Source of the DNA: Elysia marginata
Lineage: Eukaryota; Mollusca; Gastropoda; Plakobranchidae
Assembly (NCBI GenBank): GCA_019649035.1
Contig: BMAT01001435.1
Span: 230,819 to 258,898 of the forward strand
Length of the DNA stretch: 28,080 nt
Direction: 5' to 3'
Made by a program: the position numbers and the translations under genes
In this document: positions 10,147-21,239 of the stretch, piece by piece
Layout of the letters: every line of letters starts with the position of its first letter
Position numbering within the stretch: position 1 is the first letter of the stretch
Notes under the pieces: generated by a model
Seen by the model: the letters and a program-made list of their open reading frames with translations, nothing else
Databases searched by the model: none
Told to the model about the DNA's origin: nothing

Positions 10147-10450
10147 TGCAGCTGCTAGTTCTAATGGCTGCCAGAGTTCAAGTATCGTTTGTGCCACTAG
10201 ATTCATAATATACAGCTGCTAGTTGTAGTGGCAGCAACCAGAATTCAAGTAGGCCTATCTCTGTAATCCCTTGTACCAACACACTATGCAACTGCTACTT
10301 TTATTGGCAGCCAGAGTTTAAGTATCTCTTGTGCCACTACATCTGCAATTTCTAGTGCTAGTGACACCCAAGGTTCAAGTATGTCTTGTGCCACTACATC
10401 TGCAGTTACTAGTTGTAGTGGCAGGAACCAGAGCTCAAGTATCTAAATGG
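10147..10450 (+). repeat. Imperfect ~57-bp minisatellite
   Basis: Five units start at 10147, 10211, 10287, 10344 and 10401 (spacings 64, 76, 57, 57). Each resembles TGCAGCTGCTAGTTGTAGTG, then GGCAGCCAGAGTTCAAGTAT and CTTGTGCCACTACATC. The last two intervals are exactly 57 bp and the earlier ones carry insertions. The array lies in the 3.4-kb intron D-E. Confidence 0.85.
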
Positions 10451-10658
10451 GACTGTTCCACGAACTTTAAAAAATCCTTTTAGAGTAGTTCCCCTTGTGC
10501 AATAGTGACTTTTTATGGTAAGATTTAGCACTATAGTTATTTAAATAAACTACCTTGCCAACAGAAGAGTTCGCTGATGACCCCAACTTACAAGTTTAAC
10601 ACACAAAAAAGACCAGTACTAAAACAGTCTCATAACCCTTAGTACCACTTCATAATTA

Positions 10659-10735
10659 TGCAACTGCTTGTGCTAGTGATAGCAATAGTTTAGTTAACCC
10701 TTGTGTCAATAAAACTGCAGCTACTGGTAGGCGTA
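10659..10735 (+). repeat. Detached copies of the 57-bp minisatellite
   Basis: TGCAACTGCTTGTGCTAGTG at 10659 and TGCAGCTACTGG at 10716 are again 57 bp apart and resemble the array ending at 10450. About 210 bp of non-repeat sequence separates them from it. Confidence 0.65.
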
Positions 10736-12278
10736 ATTTTTTTGCCACGGGGAAGGAAAAGCTTATTATATGTACACGCTAACAGCACCTTCAAAAAAGA
10801 ATTGTTTGGATCTCAAAAATATTTCAAAAAGCTTTAAACAAAAGCCTTACGCGGTGGCTTGATATCTTAGGAACAGCATTTGTTAAAACTTGTGTGAATG
10901 GCCAGAAATACCCCAAACACTAACCTAATGGACATGTTTGGTTTTTTTTCTTCTTTTTTTTAATCCGATTTTTTCTGTTGTGAGAATTTCATTTTTTTAT
11001 TTCATGTCTTTCTTGATTAGATCAAAAGTAAAGTTGTTTTTTTTTAGTCAGCAAATTGAATTATTCATTACCAACAGTCACACTTCTTAAAAATTTGTTT
11101 AACTTACAGGGGTTTTCCTGATGGACACACACTTACACTAAAAAGAAAACCTCGCGCTGTGTTCAGCTTTTTTATTAATCATTTACACCCCTTAGATGAG
11201 CAAGCACAGACAAAAATGTGAGGAGCTGGGAAAGCCATCCACTTTGGTCAAGAAATGAAAGTTGCCTCTATACATTGAATAACAGGTTACCGATAATTAA
11301 TCACTTTTTATTTGAAGACGATATGTTGAACCACATTTAAAGTACGATATGTTTTGTTGGTCATCACAAGTTTAAGATAAAGTAAAACATTTTCTTTCAA
11401 AGGCTATAACTCTAAACGCATATCAGCGACGTAAAGATGATTTTTCAGCTCCTCATAAAATAGTTAAACCAACGTGAGATACACAGATGAAGTGACTAGC
11501 AAAACATTTTACATAACACCCATTTTTCAACGATGCGTGTCCTGTTAAATAACCATAGAAAAAGCCTTTCTCTATCTGGCAAAACAAATGAAAAAACTTT
11601 GATGTTTTCTTTTTTGCCCTTGTAGTTTAAACATACAGTATCATGACAAGAAGAGGGTCTATTGTGATATTTGACAAAACCCTAGTAGAGGGCTATTCTT
11701 GCTATTATAAAAATCCGTAAATCTGTACAAGGTTATTTTAGACAATAATTATTTCTCACTTAGTATTGACGCCATTTGGCCCAAATCACTATATAAAAGC
11801 GAGACTCTTCTCGGTAAGAGTGTTCGATTTCAATTTCGAGACAATTACGTTATGGAATGGTCAAGCTATTATTAAGATGTCCAATTAACACAAGTTAAGT
11901 ATATATTTTATTTTGCTGTCAAATGCATTGACAGCACAGTGAGTTTAATAGCGTTTTGAAGCCATTGAAAAATCTCTATAAAAGCCCTATTTTTCTTAGA
12001 CATGAACATTCCTGTAATGTGACTTTCAGTGGGCTTAGACGAGTAAAGTGTGCATCATGCGTGTCTCTGCCCTCAATAACCTGTGCTAATAGTAACAAGA
12101 CTTTTGTCTGGCGTCGCAAGGCTATTGAGCCTTACTTAGCTCCATACTATAATAGAGTTCTTAGTATTCCAGAGATTCTTAGCTTGTAGAATATTTTGGC
12201 AGATTGCCACAGCAAACAAAACTGAGCTATGAAACTTGAAACCTCTCTCAACTTTTTTTTCTTCTTCTCTTTCAACAG

Positions 12279-12512
12279 GACTCAGATGGGCCTCCGCCTC
12301 CAAACGGTGTAATTCAACTTCGGCAGACACGACATATTCCGTCCCCTGTGCCTTCCTCTGCCCGTTCTGTTCCGTCTTCCTCCAACACAGGAGCGACCGT
12401 GACGCGATACGAGACCGAGTTCCGACCCGACTACAGCAGTCACACCATGGCCACAACACGGGGCTACAACGGGGACTATCTGCACGTCGACTACAGTGAC
12501 AATGAGGTGTGA
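12279..12512 (+). CDS. Kainate-type glutamate receptor gene 1, exon E (C-terminal tail and stop)
   Basis: Seventy-seven codons and TGA, entered in phase 0 from CTTTCAACAG|GAC. The tail has a proline patch (DSDGPPPPNG), a Ser/Pro-rich linker (PSPVPSSARSVPSSSNTG) and a tyrosine-rich end (RYETEF, DYSS, GYNGDYLHVDYSDNEV). It is much more GC-rich and codon-like than its flanks. The terminal -DNEV ends in valine, as PDZ ligands do, but Asn at position -2 does not fit class I; call it a possible PDZ ligand only. I recognise no homologous tail in named receptors. The exon is supported by phase with exon D and its strong polypyrimidine acceptor, but its end is less constrained by homology than exons A-D. 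Confidence 0.82.
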   Translation, partial: DSDGPPPPNGVIQLRQTRHIPSPVPSSARSVPSSSNTGATVTRYETEFRPDYSSHTMATTRGYNGDYLHVDYSDNEV

Positions 12513-13200
12513 CGTTCACTTTGCCCACGCGCTACACGCATCCATTTTGGGTTTAATAATTATGACGAAAATATTGAGGCTGCCTTGAATGAATGTCCTG
12601 AAAGACTTGCAAGATTAGGTCCTCCCAAGGGATTTTTGGATCATAGGCAAGAACGTTTGAAAAAGCGAACGAAAAATGGCCATTTGGAAAAAAAAAACTT
12701 TTAAGTGAGGTTGGACCGGACACTTTTCTAAGACAGCCATGGCTATTAATGCCTCGTCTTAAAGCAACGTTAGAACGGAAATTTCTTGAAAAGATTTCTC
12801 AATGTCTTTTGACCTATGTCCCAACAATGAAGCAGAGGTCAACTAGGTTGGACTGGCTTGAGGGCACCTTCAATCCATATGACCAAAAACGTTTTCATAA
12901 AGCGAAATACAATATGTCTGTAAAAAAGGACTTTATTCTACGCGATGTCAAAGCAAGTGTTTTTCCAAGAGACTCTTGCAAAGCCAGGTGATTTCGAGGC
13001 TACCTTCGATCTAACAAGGCTAAGAACATTTAAATACGAGGAACAACAAAAATGGCGAATCGCAAGTACCTAATGCTTTTTTTTTCTATACGATGTGGAC
13101 GAGAGATTTTCCCCAAGAGATTATTGCACTTGATTCATAACGCTGAAGCACAGGAAATGGGCGTTTCCTACTTCCGTCCGGGACATATTTCCTAGGCCTA
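12513..13200 (+). other. Probable gene 1 3' UTR start, with degenerate coding-like repeats
   Basis: This follows the stop codon directly. It contains short open stretches, for example ENIEAALNECPERLARLG in the frame from about 12554, and an 80-codon open frame at 12749-12991, none with a family I recognise. Two 38-bp segments, 12943-12980 and 13091-13128, match ungapped at 27 of 38 positions (both start CGATGT and end with CCAAGAGA...TTGCA). This looks like an old repeat or decayed element inside or next to the UTR. No functional gene is claimed. Confidence 0.4.
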
Positions 13201-13538
13201 GCAGGATGCCATGCAACAAACATTATCGAAAGTCAAACGTGTTAAACATGCGAGATTATACAATATACTACTTTTCAAACATACACAGCAAGAGAATTAA
13301 GATAAAGAAGGCAGCAACAAATGAAGTAAAAAGATGAAGGGCAATTTGCAACCGGCTTTTTGCCAGTCATGTTTAATGAGAATCTATTTGTAGCTTTTAA
13401 AGATAAACGATAAGCATTTTAAAATAATAATTATGTCTTACAAAGTTCTAAAATGACAAAAGGCTTGCCGCCTCTCTTTCTTGAAATAAGTCGTATGTCT
13501 GTCTTTCTTTGTGCTTCTATCAAACGTAACAGTAGAAA

Positions 13539-13544
13539 ATTAAA
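13539..13544 (+). promoter_or_regulatory. Candidate poly(A) signal for gene 1 (ATTAAA)
   Basis: ATTAAA about 1 kb after the gene 1 stop, followed by a GT-containing stretch. It is a weak candidate because such hexamers are common in AT-rich DNA. Confidence 0.25.
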
Positions 13545-13724
13545 GATTTAAATAATGACCAGTGTTATAACTGGTTAGAACATCAATGATGAGGTGACTG
13601 TCACTATGTGAACACTAGGTTATTCAGATTCCTCGACAAATCTTAATGAGAGCATTATAACGTTCGTGTTCTCTTTGGTATGGTAGCCTTTAATTTGGAC
13701 CAAAATTACTTTATTTCCCCGTTT

Positions 13725-13730
13725 AATAAA
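13725..13730 (+). promoter_or_regulatory. Candidate poly(A) signal for gene 1 (AATAAA)
   Basis: The canonical AATAAA is followed directly by TATTGTGTGCTGTC, which resembles a GU-rich downstream element. I noticed no earlier AATAAA after the stop, so the 3' UTR would be about 1.2 kb. Confidence 0.35.
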
Positions 13731-16700
13731 TATTGTGTGCTGTCACTAATGCCGGAAATAAGACTGAATGCCATCTTGAACATTTCGCTTTTCTAAGTCG
13801 CCTAGGAAGCCGCACTGCGAGAACTGAACTTAGAAACAACACGTTTTAATCTCGTTAAGATACAACCTACGAGAAATAATGATAAGCCTAAAGCAGCCAC
13901 GAAGAACAATGTGTTTAGCAGCCGAGATAATTATAGTATTACTACACTGTTTATTAAGACCCCAGGAGAAGAAAAAAACAGTGTCCGCATAACTGCAGTA
14001 CAAAAAACTTGTCGGGACTGCCCTTTAGGAGAACTTCCTTTAAAATGTACCAGTCTGCTTTCAATAAGCAAAGCTCTAACTGTCAGTTTTGGTTGTGTTA
14101 TTACAGAAGAAAAATGACTAAATGTCCATAATTATTTGCCAGTAAGATGCACAACATTTACAGCTTTTCAATAACATTAATAGTTGTTTTTTATTGAGAA
14201 CGTGCTAAGATATTAGTTTGCACGGGGTACCTTCCAAACTAATTCATATCTTGTGCTGCGAAGGGTTCATGTATTTCGAGTGATGAATAGCAGTTTATGC
14301 CCCTACCTGTATTGTGATCTCAGTTCGACTTATGTGAACCTGGCAAGAATCATAGTCATTGATTAGTTTAAACATAGAACAGAGACACGCCCTATACCCC
14401 TGTTCTGCAACTACCACACTGCATGTCATAAAACTATGCTGTACATAATTACATTATTATATACTTCTTTCTTGTTCTTACAGCTTCTTTGTTTTCACTT
14501 TTTTTTCTCGTTATCATCATTAACATGGAGAAAGGACAACGTGTTATGTCCTATTACCTCATTTTTCATCATAGCTTTGTTCTTCATCACATACAATTTT
14601 ATTTATATTATGTGTATGGCGCAAAATTCAGCACTTTGTTGTGTCATCCATGAACATCTTTCTGACCAAGCACCACGAGATATGTAAATAATATTCACAT
14701 TTCCTGGTATTGTAATGAAACAATAATCTTCAAATTTGTCCACCTAAACAATAACCACAGTTGTTTATATATATAAACAATTTCACTAAACTTTCCAGTT
14801 CTTGTAGCAAAGGGAGCGTGCCTGCAACGAAGAAACAATTTGTTTACATGTGAACTTATTTTTTTCAATCATATAATAAATTTTTACGAAAAGCTGAATT
14901 CGACTATCAAATCGCGTATTTTTCAAAAGATGCGATTTTTTTGGCCTCTACTTTTTCAAAGGGGGAGACAATGATACAACTATTGAAACTTTTTCATGTT
15001 TAGAGGCATCCAAGAACAGTGATTTTCAGAATAAATTGAGAGCCTAAGCTGTAAAAAATAACGTTTTGTGCAATATAAAAAACCTATTCGCTAGTCACTC
15101 AAAATAATCTGCCCGTGACAATCAAAGTGCAGTATCTCTCAAATGGTTTACACTACAAATACTGCGTTTTTATTGCCACGGGCATACCTCTCGGCTTGGT
15201 AGCTGCAGTTTACGTGCAAGTTCAAACTTCACTGTTGATAATTCAATTTTTTCCTTAGCCTTGCGTGTTTTATTTTTCAAGTTGCTTGGACAAAACCTTT
15301 GATGCGAATGAACAAAATCCTACATTCAGTGTTTTAAAATGTGCTCTTATGTTTTCATATCCCTTTTGCCTAAGAAAAATTAATGATCTTGGAGTTATGG
15401 CAATTTTTGTACTGTGCCTCTTCCACTGATACTGGGTAGATCTAGTTTTAAATAACGGCGATTACAAAAAATTACTTAGTTCCAAAAGCTTATTTAATAA
15501 TAGTCTTGACAAACTTATGATGTAAGTGTCCGTGTTATTGTGTTCAAAAGGCAAATGGACTATATCATACGCCACTGAAAGGGAAAAAATGGTGTGTGGG
15601 GTTGTGTATTTGTTTAATTTTAATTTTTTGTTTTTGTTTTTGATTGTTTGTTGTTTTTTTTCAATTCTTTTGTACATACCAGTTTACATTGTTTTAGAAG
15701 CGAAAGAACTTAGTTGCATGTCAATATTTACCAATTACTATTTAAAAAAAACTCATGTTGCGTTTTATAATGATTTAAGTTTTCATAATATTCATTTCCC
15801 CACTAGGTTGTTGTGTCTGATTTTCTAGTCAGAAATTTGAAAGACACCCCTCTGCTGCATTATACTGTAATGGTGTTTCAAAACAAAAATGTCAACGGAC
15901 AAAAAAAATCCTAATCATTTTAATTAATGACAACTGAACTTTTTGTCAGAAGAAAGTTTGAGATTTTCATTGGAATAATGAAAAACGCCAATGTCCTACT
16001 TGCTTCCCTATACTGTTTTTTTTTATCTCTTTATCCATATCTCTTCCACCCCATGTCATCTCATATTTTTTCATTTGATTCTTTTTGAGCGTAATTTATT
16101 ATAGTTTTATAATATCTATGTGTCAGTCGCATTCACTGGCTTGGTCTACGTTATTTTTTCTGTTAAAATGTGTCAGCAAGTTTTTCAGTCTTTTTGTTTT
16201 TGCTACGAAAACGTATTCTGTGAAAAATCACATAATTTTATGTTCAGTCTGGTGATTGGTAAGCCAATACAACCATGAAAAATAAGAAGAGATTTGTTAC
16301 CGTCATTTGATTTTATCTCATGATGATGAATTTTAATTAACAAAACATTTCGTGTGGAAAAAGACTGTTTTTTTCCGCATGCCACACTACTAGTCTATTC
16401 TTTACACGCGTTTTCCAGGATAATTCTTAATTATTGTTTTCTTATAAAAAAAGAAAGAAAAAAAACCTTGTCACCAGTATCATCTGAACACGTTGCAAAA
16501 TGCTACCTCAATGTTTTTGTTCAGTTACAATTTAACAACAGTAACCACCGCCGTCTGGCTTTAAGTAAAATTTAAATCATACCCATTGCTTCCTCGTTTG
16601 TGTGAATAATTGATATTGACAGAAACCTAAGTCAATAATCAGATATTGGTCGATCGAATTACACCTAAGCCAATGCCGGTTAAACTTCCCAGCTTTACAT

Positions 16701-18242
16701 AAAACTAGAATAATTAAGTTAAAAGACAGCGCTGATTCAAGTATAAGTAAGATTTACTTACCCCTGAGCTGCTTTGCTTAAAAAGGTAATATGTCTCAGA
16801 TATAAGGGTTAAACGAGTGGATAATAATTGTCGTTAGTGTGACAATTAAACGGAAGTCAAGATGACGAAGCTTTCAGTACAAATTTTTGTTTTCTTTTGG
16901 TTCAAGTCGTCGCAGTGTTTGCAAGTCCACGCTCTATGTAACATTTTTAGAGACAAAATAAAGAAGCAAAATACAACACAAAAACTTAAGGCGGTCGCTA
17001 TTATGATTGCGTCCCTTTAAAGTTCGTTTCACACAAAGTGTCACAAGTACGTAAATATCCGGACCGTCTCCGGGCGGACAATTTGAAAGAAAATTATCCA
17101 TCATTATGGTCTCATATACACCCTTTTACATGAGAAAGGATTATTTGGAACAACAAAAGTATTACCGGTCGCGAGCGAATCGTATGATATATGCGTATCG
17201 TGTGAAAAGGGCTTTAAAAGAAGGCAACATTTTATTTAAAGGTTAAAGAGTAATTAAGACCGATATTTTCTTTCTTTCATGTCAGTATTCCTATTTTTAT
17301 AAAGAAGTTGACTAAGTCACCGTTGTCAAAAGACTTGATGAAGTTTATGTAAATGCCGTGGCAGTACACGTAACTAATGGGTAAACGGTTTTTGGGTTTG
17401 AGCTCACAAAACATACCAACAAAGTTAAAATATAGCGCTGGATTGCGTATAGAAACACAACAGGTCAGTGGCAAAAACTAAGAGGTGGGTTTAACAAACA
17501 AACTGCTTACTTAACGACCAAAACAGATGACATCGCTTTACGAGGCATTTACTTTGTGCAAAGGTTGTTAGGTGTGTTACAGTTTAATGATTGAGTTAAA
17601 TCCTTGTAGGTTTTGTCTGCAAGTTATCAAGATTTTGAATTAATCAGACGGCGGTCTTAACATAAACACTAGAAAACTTTCAAAACGTTTTTTTTTTTCA
17701 TTGACTTTTGAACACCCTGGATAAAACAACAAACAGACAACGATGACTTAACAAGTTTATTATGGCAACGCTTTCCGGATAGACAATATTACCTCGCATA
17801 TTGTAACTCATTTTCAATGTTTAAATTTTTAAAAAAATCATCCTAGCAATCAGAACTTTAGCAATGTCAAATATACGATCGTCTAATACATCTTTTTTCC
17901 GAGAAAAGTGCTACCGTCAGAAAAAAAAAGAAGGCACGAATTATGGTACCTTATAACAAAGTAGAGGATTGACATCTGAGTCAGAAATATTATGAAATTT
18001 AAGATATAATCAGGGTTTCCCCCTTAGCTATGAACATTTTCAAATATTCAACTAAGAAAATAGCATTAATTATAACACAAACTATCGAAGTACGATATTT
18101 TCGGTTCGTTGAAAAATATATTTATATATAAAAAAAATCCCATCGTGCCTAGGTCGAAAAAGCATTTCCCTAACCTGTAAACTCTCTTGCAATTTTAAAT
18201 TGACAAATCAACAAAAAAAACAAATTTACAACCGCAACTTAT

Positions 18243-18290
18243 CAATAGGCGCTATATAAAAACACTCTTTGCTTTACTTTACTTTTTAAA
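18243..18290 (+). repeat. SINE/LINE 3'-tail fragment
   Basis: AGGCGCTATATAAAAACACT followed by imperfect CTTTA repeats resembles the 3' tails shared by L2/CR1-type LINEs and their SINEs (GGCGCTATATAAA plus a short tandem repeat). The upstream body is not recognisable, so it is either truncated or too diverged. Confidence 0.5.
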
Positions 18291-18554
18291 TTAGTGGAAG
18301 AGTAAAGTTAAGTTAAGAGTGAATTCACACGTCGCCTAATCCACTAATGTTCCAAACGTTTTACACAAGTTCTCTGACAAGCCATTACCAACCAAATTAC
18401 CTTCTAAGTTAAAAAAGGAGCAAAACATCTTTAAGTGCAATGTTCTTGCACACTGACAAAACATTTCAATGCGCAAGGCTGCTTACCCTTTAATGCCTGA
18501 TTAAGGATAACGATTCTTGTGCAAAAACCTTTTCCAAGTCACTAAAAGTGTATC

Positions 18555-18628
18555 TGTAGAACAAGGGCTCGAACCTCGGACCATTCGGTCAGAAAGCCGA
18601 GTACCTACCACTAGACTCACGGCACCAC
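18555..18628 (-). repeat. tRNA-like SINE head (minus strand)
   Basis: Read on the minus strand it has an A-box-like TGAGTCTAGTGGTAGG, an anticodon-arm-like TCGG-CTTTCTGA-CCGA and a T-arm CGAGG-TTCGAGC-CCTTG containing B box GGTTCGAGCC. The 5' end does not pair with the 3' end to form an acceptor stem, so this is not a working tRNA gene. The following AGTGACTTGGAAAAGG loosely recalls a CORE domain, but the body is too diverged to classify. Confidence 0.6.
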
Positions 18629-19861
18629 ACAAACGTACATAAGTAAAAAAAATCATCTAACCAAGGCAATTTAAATGCTATTTTCAAGACTTTAAACGGT
18701 TAAACTTTAGTATAAATGGACGACGATGAAATGCACAAATTTTCCTTTTTTTTAAATTGGTATATCGATCGGGTACTTGTTATTTTTCAAATTAATAAGT
18801 TAACGGTAAGGACGCATTTAATGCTGTTTAATATCTACCTTGTCCATTTAGTAAATGATTCAGATTGAAGTCTTGCTTTTTTAATCTGCTTTGAGCCCCT
18901 TACATTTGGTTTAACTACAAAAAGAAACAATAAAGCCTGGAACAAAGAAGTCCAACTGATTCAAATACTCTACATAAAAGTTTTACTCCCCAGTTAGGCA
19001 TTACAAAAAACTGCTTAGCTATTTGCGTAGATGTCTCTCTCTGCACAAGCAAAATCGGTTTTGCTTGCATTTTCCATGCATACTGAAAAATCGGTAATGA
19101 TCTGTGTGTTGATAAACGACCCAACGAAGCGGTGCATTATGAAATCCATGTTGACGATTCCATACCTTGTTTTTCTTTAAGAAACTTACATATTATGTTG
19201 ATGTCATTGCAAACGTTTGAGAAAAGAAAAAATGGTATAGATGCTAGCACTTCTTGTTGTGGTATAATTTATAGTATAAATGAGAGTCAAACGAGAAAAA
19301 AGTGACTGTTTAATTGACATTTTTCTGTATTTTAGGTAAAATGGGATATAATATGTAGAATTTTTTCTACAACAAAGACAGTTTGTTGTGATTAAATAAC
19401 AACCAAAATATGATGAGTTTTTTTTTTAAGTTCATCGGTAATCCTATGGATGACTGTAAAATTCTGTGCATATTATTATTTCCTGTAACCATAAACACCT
19501 AGTGTATTTAAATTTCTTTTGAATGTTTATTGAATCATGTATATCGAACTTGAAACAAAACAAGTGTTAATTGGCTGGTCTTTTGTATAAATCACTATAA
19601 ATCAGGACCTGTCATGCCTCTTTGTAAGGTGTTAAGAATTAATTTGTCACGGTTAACATTTCCCAAACTTTTTCAAATAAATTGAAATACTTATTGTTTC
19701 CGATTGTCTTTCTATTTTCATTACACTTTGAAAGCATTTTTTCTCCGTGCGTTAGATGTTTTTTTCAGTTGATAAAGGTAGTTAATGTAGTAGCACTATG
19801 ATCACTTTCAATGTCAATTGTAGTTGTTTTGATAACATAAGGAGCAGAATGAAGCTTTCGT

Positions 19862-19918
19862 CGTCGTCGTGGTGGTAGTAATAGTAGTAGAAAAAGGAAT
19901 AGTAGTAGTAGTAGTAGA

Positions 19919-19949
<31 letters not shown>

Positions 19950-20285
19950 ATTGTAGTAAAAAAAATATGAATTATAGTCTTCCACCGCCAAGGCAGTCTC
20001 AAGACTTTACATGTTTTCCCTAGCAGGTCAGTACACACCAAAGAAAATTCAACTCATATTTCAGAGCATAACAGCACGGCTGCCTATTAGGCGCTCAAAT
20101 ACTAATATTCTACAAATTTCAAACACTGCCTATAACCAGTTACCCATTTTACAGGTGGGTGGACTGAGGAAAGTGTAGATAAATTGCTTTCCTAAGGCAG
20201 TTACAACATGCGTCGTGGTTGGGAATGGAACCCGCGACCGCCGGATCAAAAGTCCGACGCGCTAACCGCTGCTCCACGCTGCTCC
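19862..20285 (-). repeat. CORE-SINE with tRNA-Lys-like head and L2-like tail
   Basis: Read on the minus strand. The head at 20285-20212 is tRNA-like: GAGCAGCGGTTAGCGCG is the D-arm/A box, GGACTTTTGATCC is an anticodon arm with TTT as in tRNA-Lys, and GGGTTCCATTCCC is a mutated B box. The acceptor stem keeps about five of seven pairs. The body has CTTAGGAAAG, TTTCCTCAGTCCACCC and ACCTGTAAAATGGGTAAC, matching the CORE domain known from MIR and other CORE-SINEs. The tail ATGTAAAGTCTTGAGACTGC, then TTGGCGGTGGAAGACTATAA, resembles L2/CR1-family 3' ends and runs into an (ACT)n tract at 19960-19862. The element appears full length. Confidence 0.85.
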
Positions 20286-20286
20286 T

Positions 20287-20340
<54 letters not shown>

Positions 20341-20412
20341 CTAGTAGTAGTAGTAGTAGTAATAGTAGTAGTAGTATTAGTAGTAGTAGTAGTAGTTGTA
20401 GTCGTAGTAGTT

Positions 20413-20448
<36 letters not shown>
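20287..20448. repeat. (TAG)n microsatellite abutting the SINE 5' end
   Basis: Nearly pure TAG trinucleotides with scattered point changes; degenerate TAG/TAA continues to about 20565. The serine-rich and tyrosine-rich open frames across it are repeat artefacts. It has the same orientation as the TAG tract on the other side of the SINE (19875-19960). Confidence 0.93.
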
Positions 20449-20872
20449 AAAGAAGTAAAGTAGTGGTAGTTGTTGTTGTATTTTTATCAGTAGCAGCTGC
20501 ACTAGTAGCCAGGCAGTAATAATAAGAATTACAGTAATAGTATCAGCAACAGTAGTAGCTTTAGTACTTAAGGTAACTTTCTTCAGTTGCGTAAGGCTAT
20601 TCTTAAGATAAAATGACTGCACACACAAACCCAGTTTTATTACTGAAACCCAAAAACACAAGCACGTATAAAGATCATCTTTAATGCAATTATGAGTACA
20701 ATTTATTGCCAACGTGATAGGATGATATGGTAAATGATTCCATGCATATATTACAGCAAAATTTACTAAAAATTTCATTGATGAAACCCAAAAGTTTCCA
20801 TTTAATACATGGGGAAACTAAAAGAGAGCTTGGGTAATACGTACCTAATGTGTCGCTATTTAATTTATAAAA

Positions 20873-21235
20873 ATAAAAAAAACAATGACTATGATAGCAA
20901 TAGTAATAATAATAATTTTTACAATAGCAATAAAAAGAACAGCAGTTATTATCTTTTTTTAATGTTCTTCAGAATAAAGACAAAAATGATAAGAAAAAAG
21001 GACTAAAATAATTATGAAAAATATAGTAATATTAATAATAATAGTAATTATAATTACAATATTAAGAAAAAGACATAGTAAAAAGAAAAAAAAGTAGTTA
21101 TATTGATAATAATAATAATGATACTAATAACAATAACAACAATTTTGACAATACTATTAATGAGTGTACTATTCATAAAAATGATATTATCATTATTAAT
21201 AATAATAACAAAAATAGCAATACAATATCAACACA
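20873..21235. repeat. Degenerate (AAT)n / A-rich tract
   Basis: Mostly AATAATAAT-like sequence with AAAAAG interruptions and no coding potential. Probably a decayed trinucleotide array. Confidence 0.7.
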
Positions 21236-21239
21236 ATTA

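Larger units (their letters stand above)
13201..18242. other. Intergenic DNA, no gene seen
   Basis: AT-rich with only short, low-complexity open frames on both strands and no recognisable domain, exon cluster or tRNA. The only structure worth noting is a perfect 20-bp palindrome at 14761-14780 (TTGTTTATATATATAAACAA). Candidate gene 1 poly(A) sites fall at its left edge. Confidence 0.6.

Noticed and set aside
11800..11835. TATA-like TATAAAAG followed by a small hairpin (ACTCTT/AAGAGT)
   Set aside because: It lies inside intron D-E with no start or exon downstream. In AT-rich DNA it is not enough for a promoter or structured RNA.
12236..12499. 87-residue plus-strand frame starting ATG in the intron
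   Set aside because: Out of phase with exon D and overlaps the true exon E frame; it begins inside the polypyrimidine acceptor region.
12136..12528. 130-residue minus-strand frame
   Set aside because: Antisense shadow of the GC-rich last exon of gene 1. The plus-strand frame is phase-matched to exon D and the minus frame has no family features.
14761..14780. Perfect 20-bp palindrome
   Set aside because: Made largely of TA repeats, so expected by chance in AT-rich DNA; no flanking structure suggests an element end.
15526..15828. 100-residue plus-strand frame
   Set aside because: Biased Phe/Leu composition expected of T-rich DNA; no motif, splice context or conserved partner.
18555..18628. 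Functional tRNA gene
   Set aside because: No acceptor stem can be formed and the anticodon loop is irregular.
20212..20285. Functional tRNA-Lys gene
   Set aside because: Mismatches in the acceptor stem, a mutated B box, and direct continuation into a CORE domain show it is a SINE head.
19782..20778. Tyr-, Ser- and Thr-rich frames around 19.8-20.8 kb
   Set aside because: Translations of the TAG microsatellites and the SINE.
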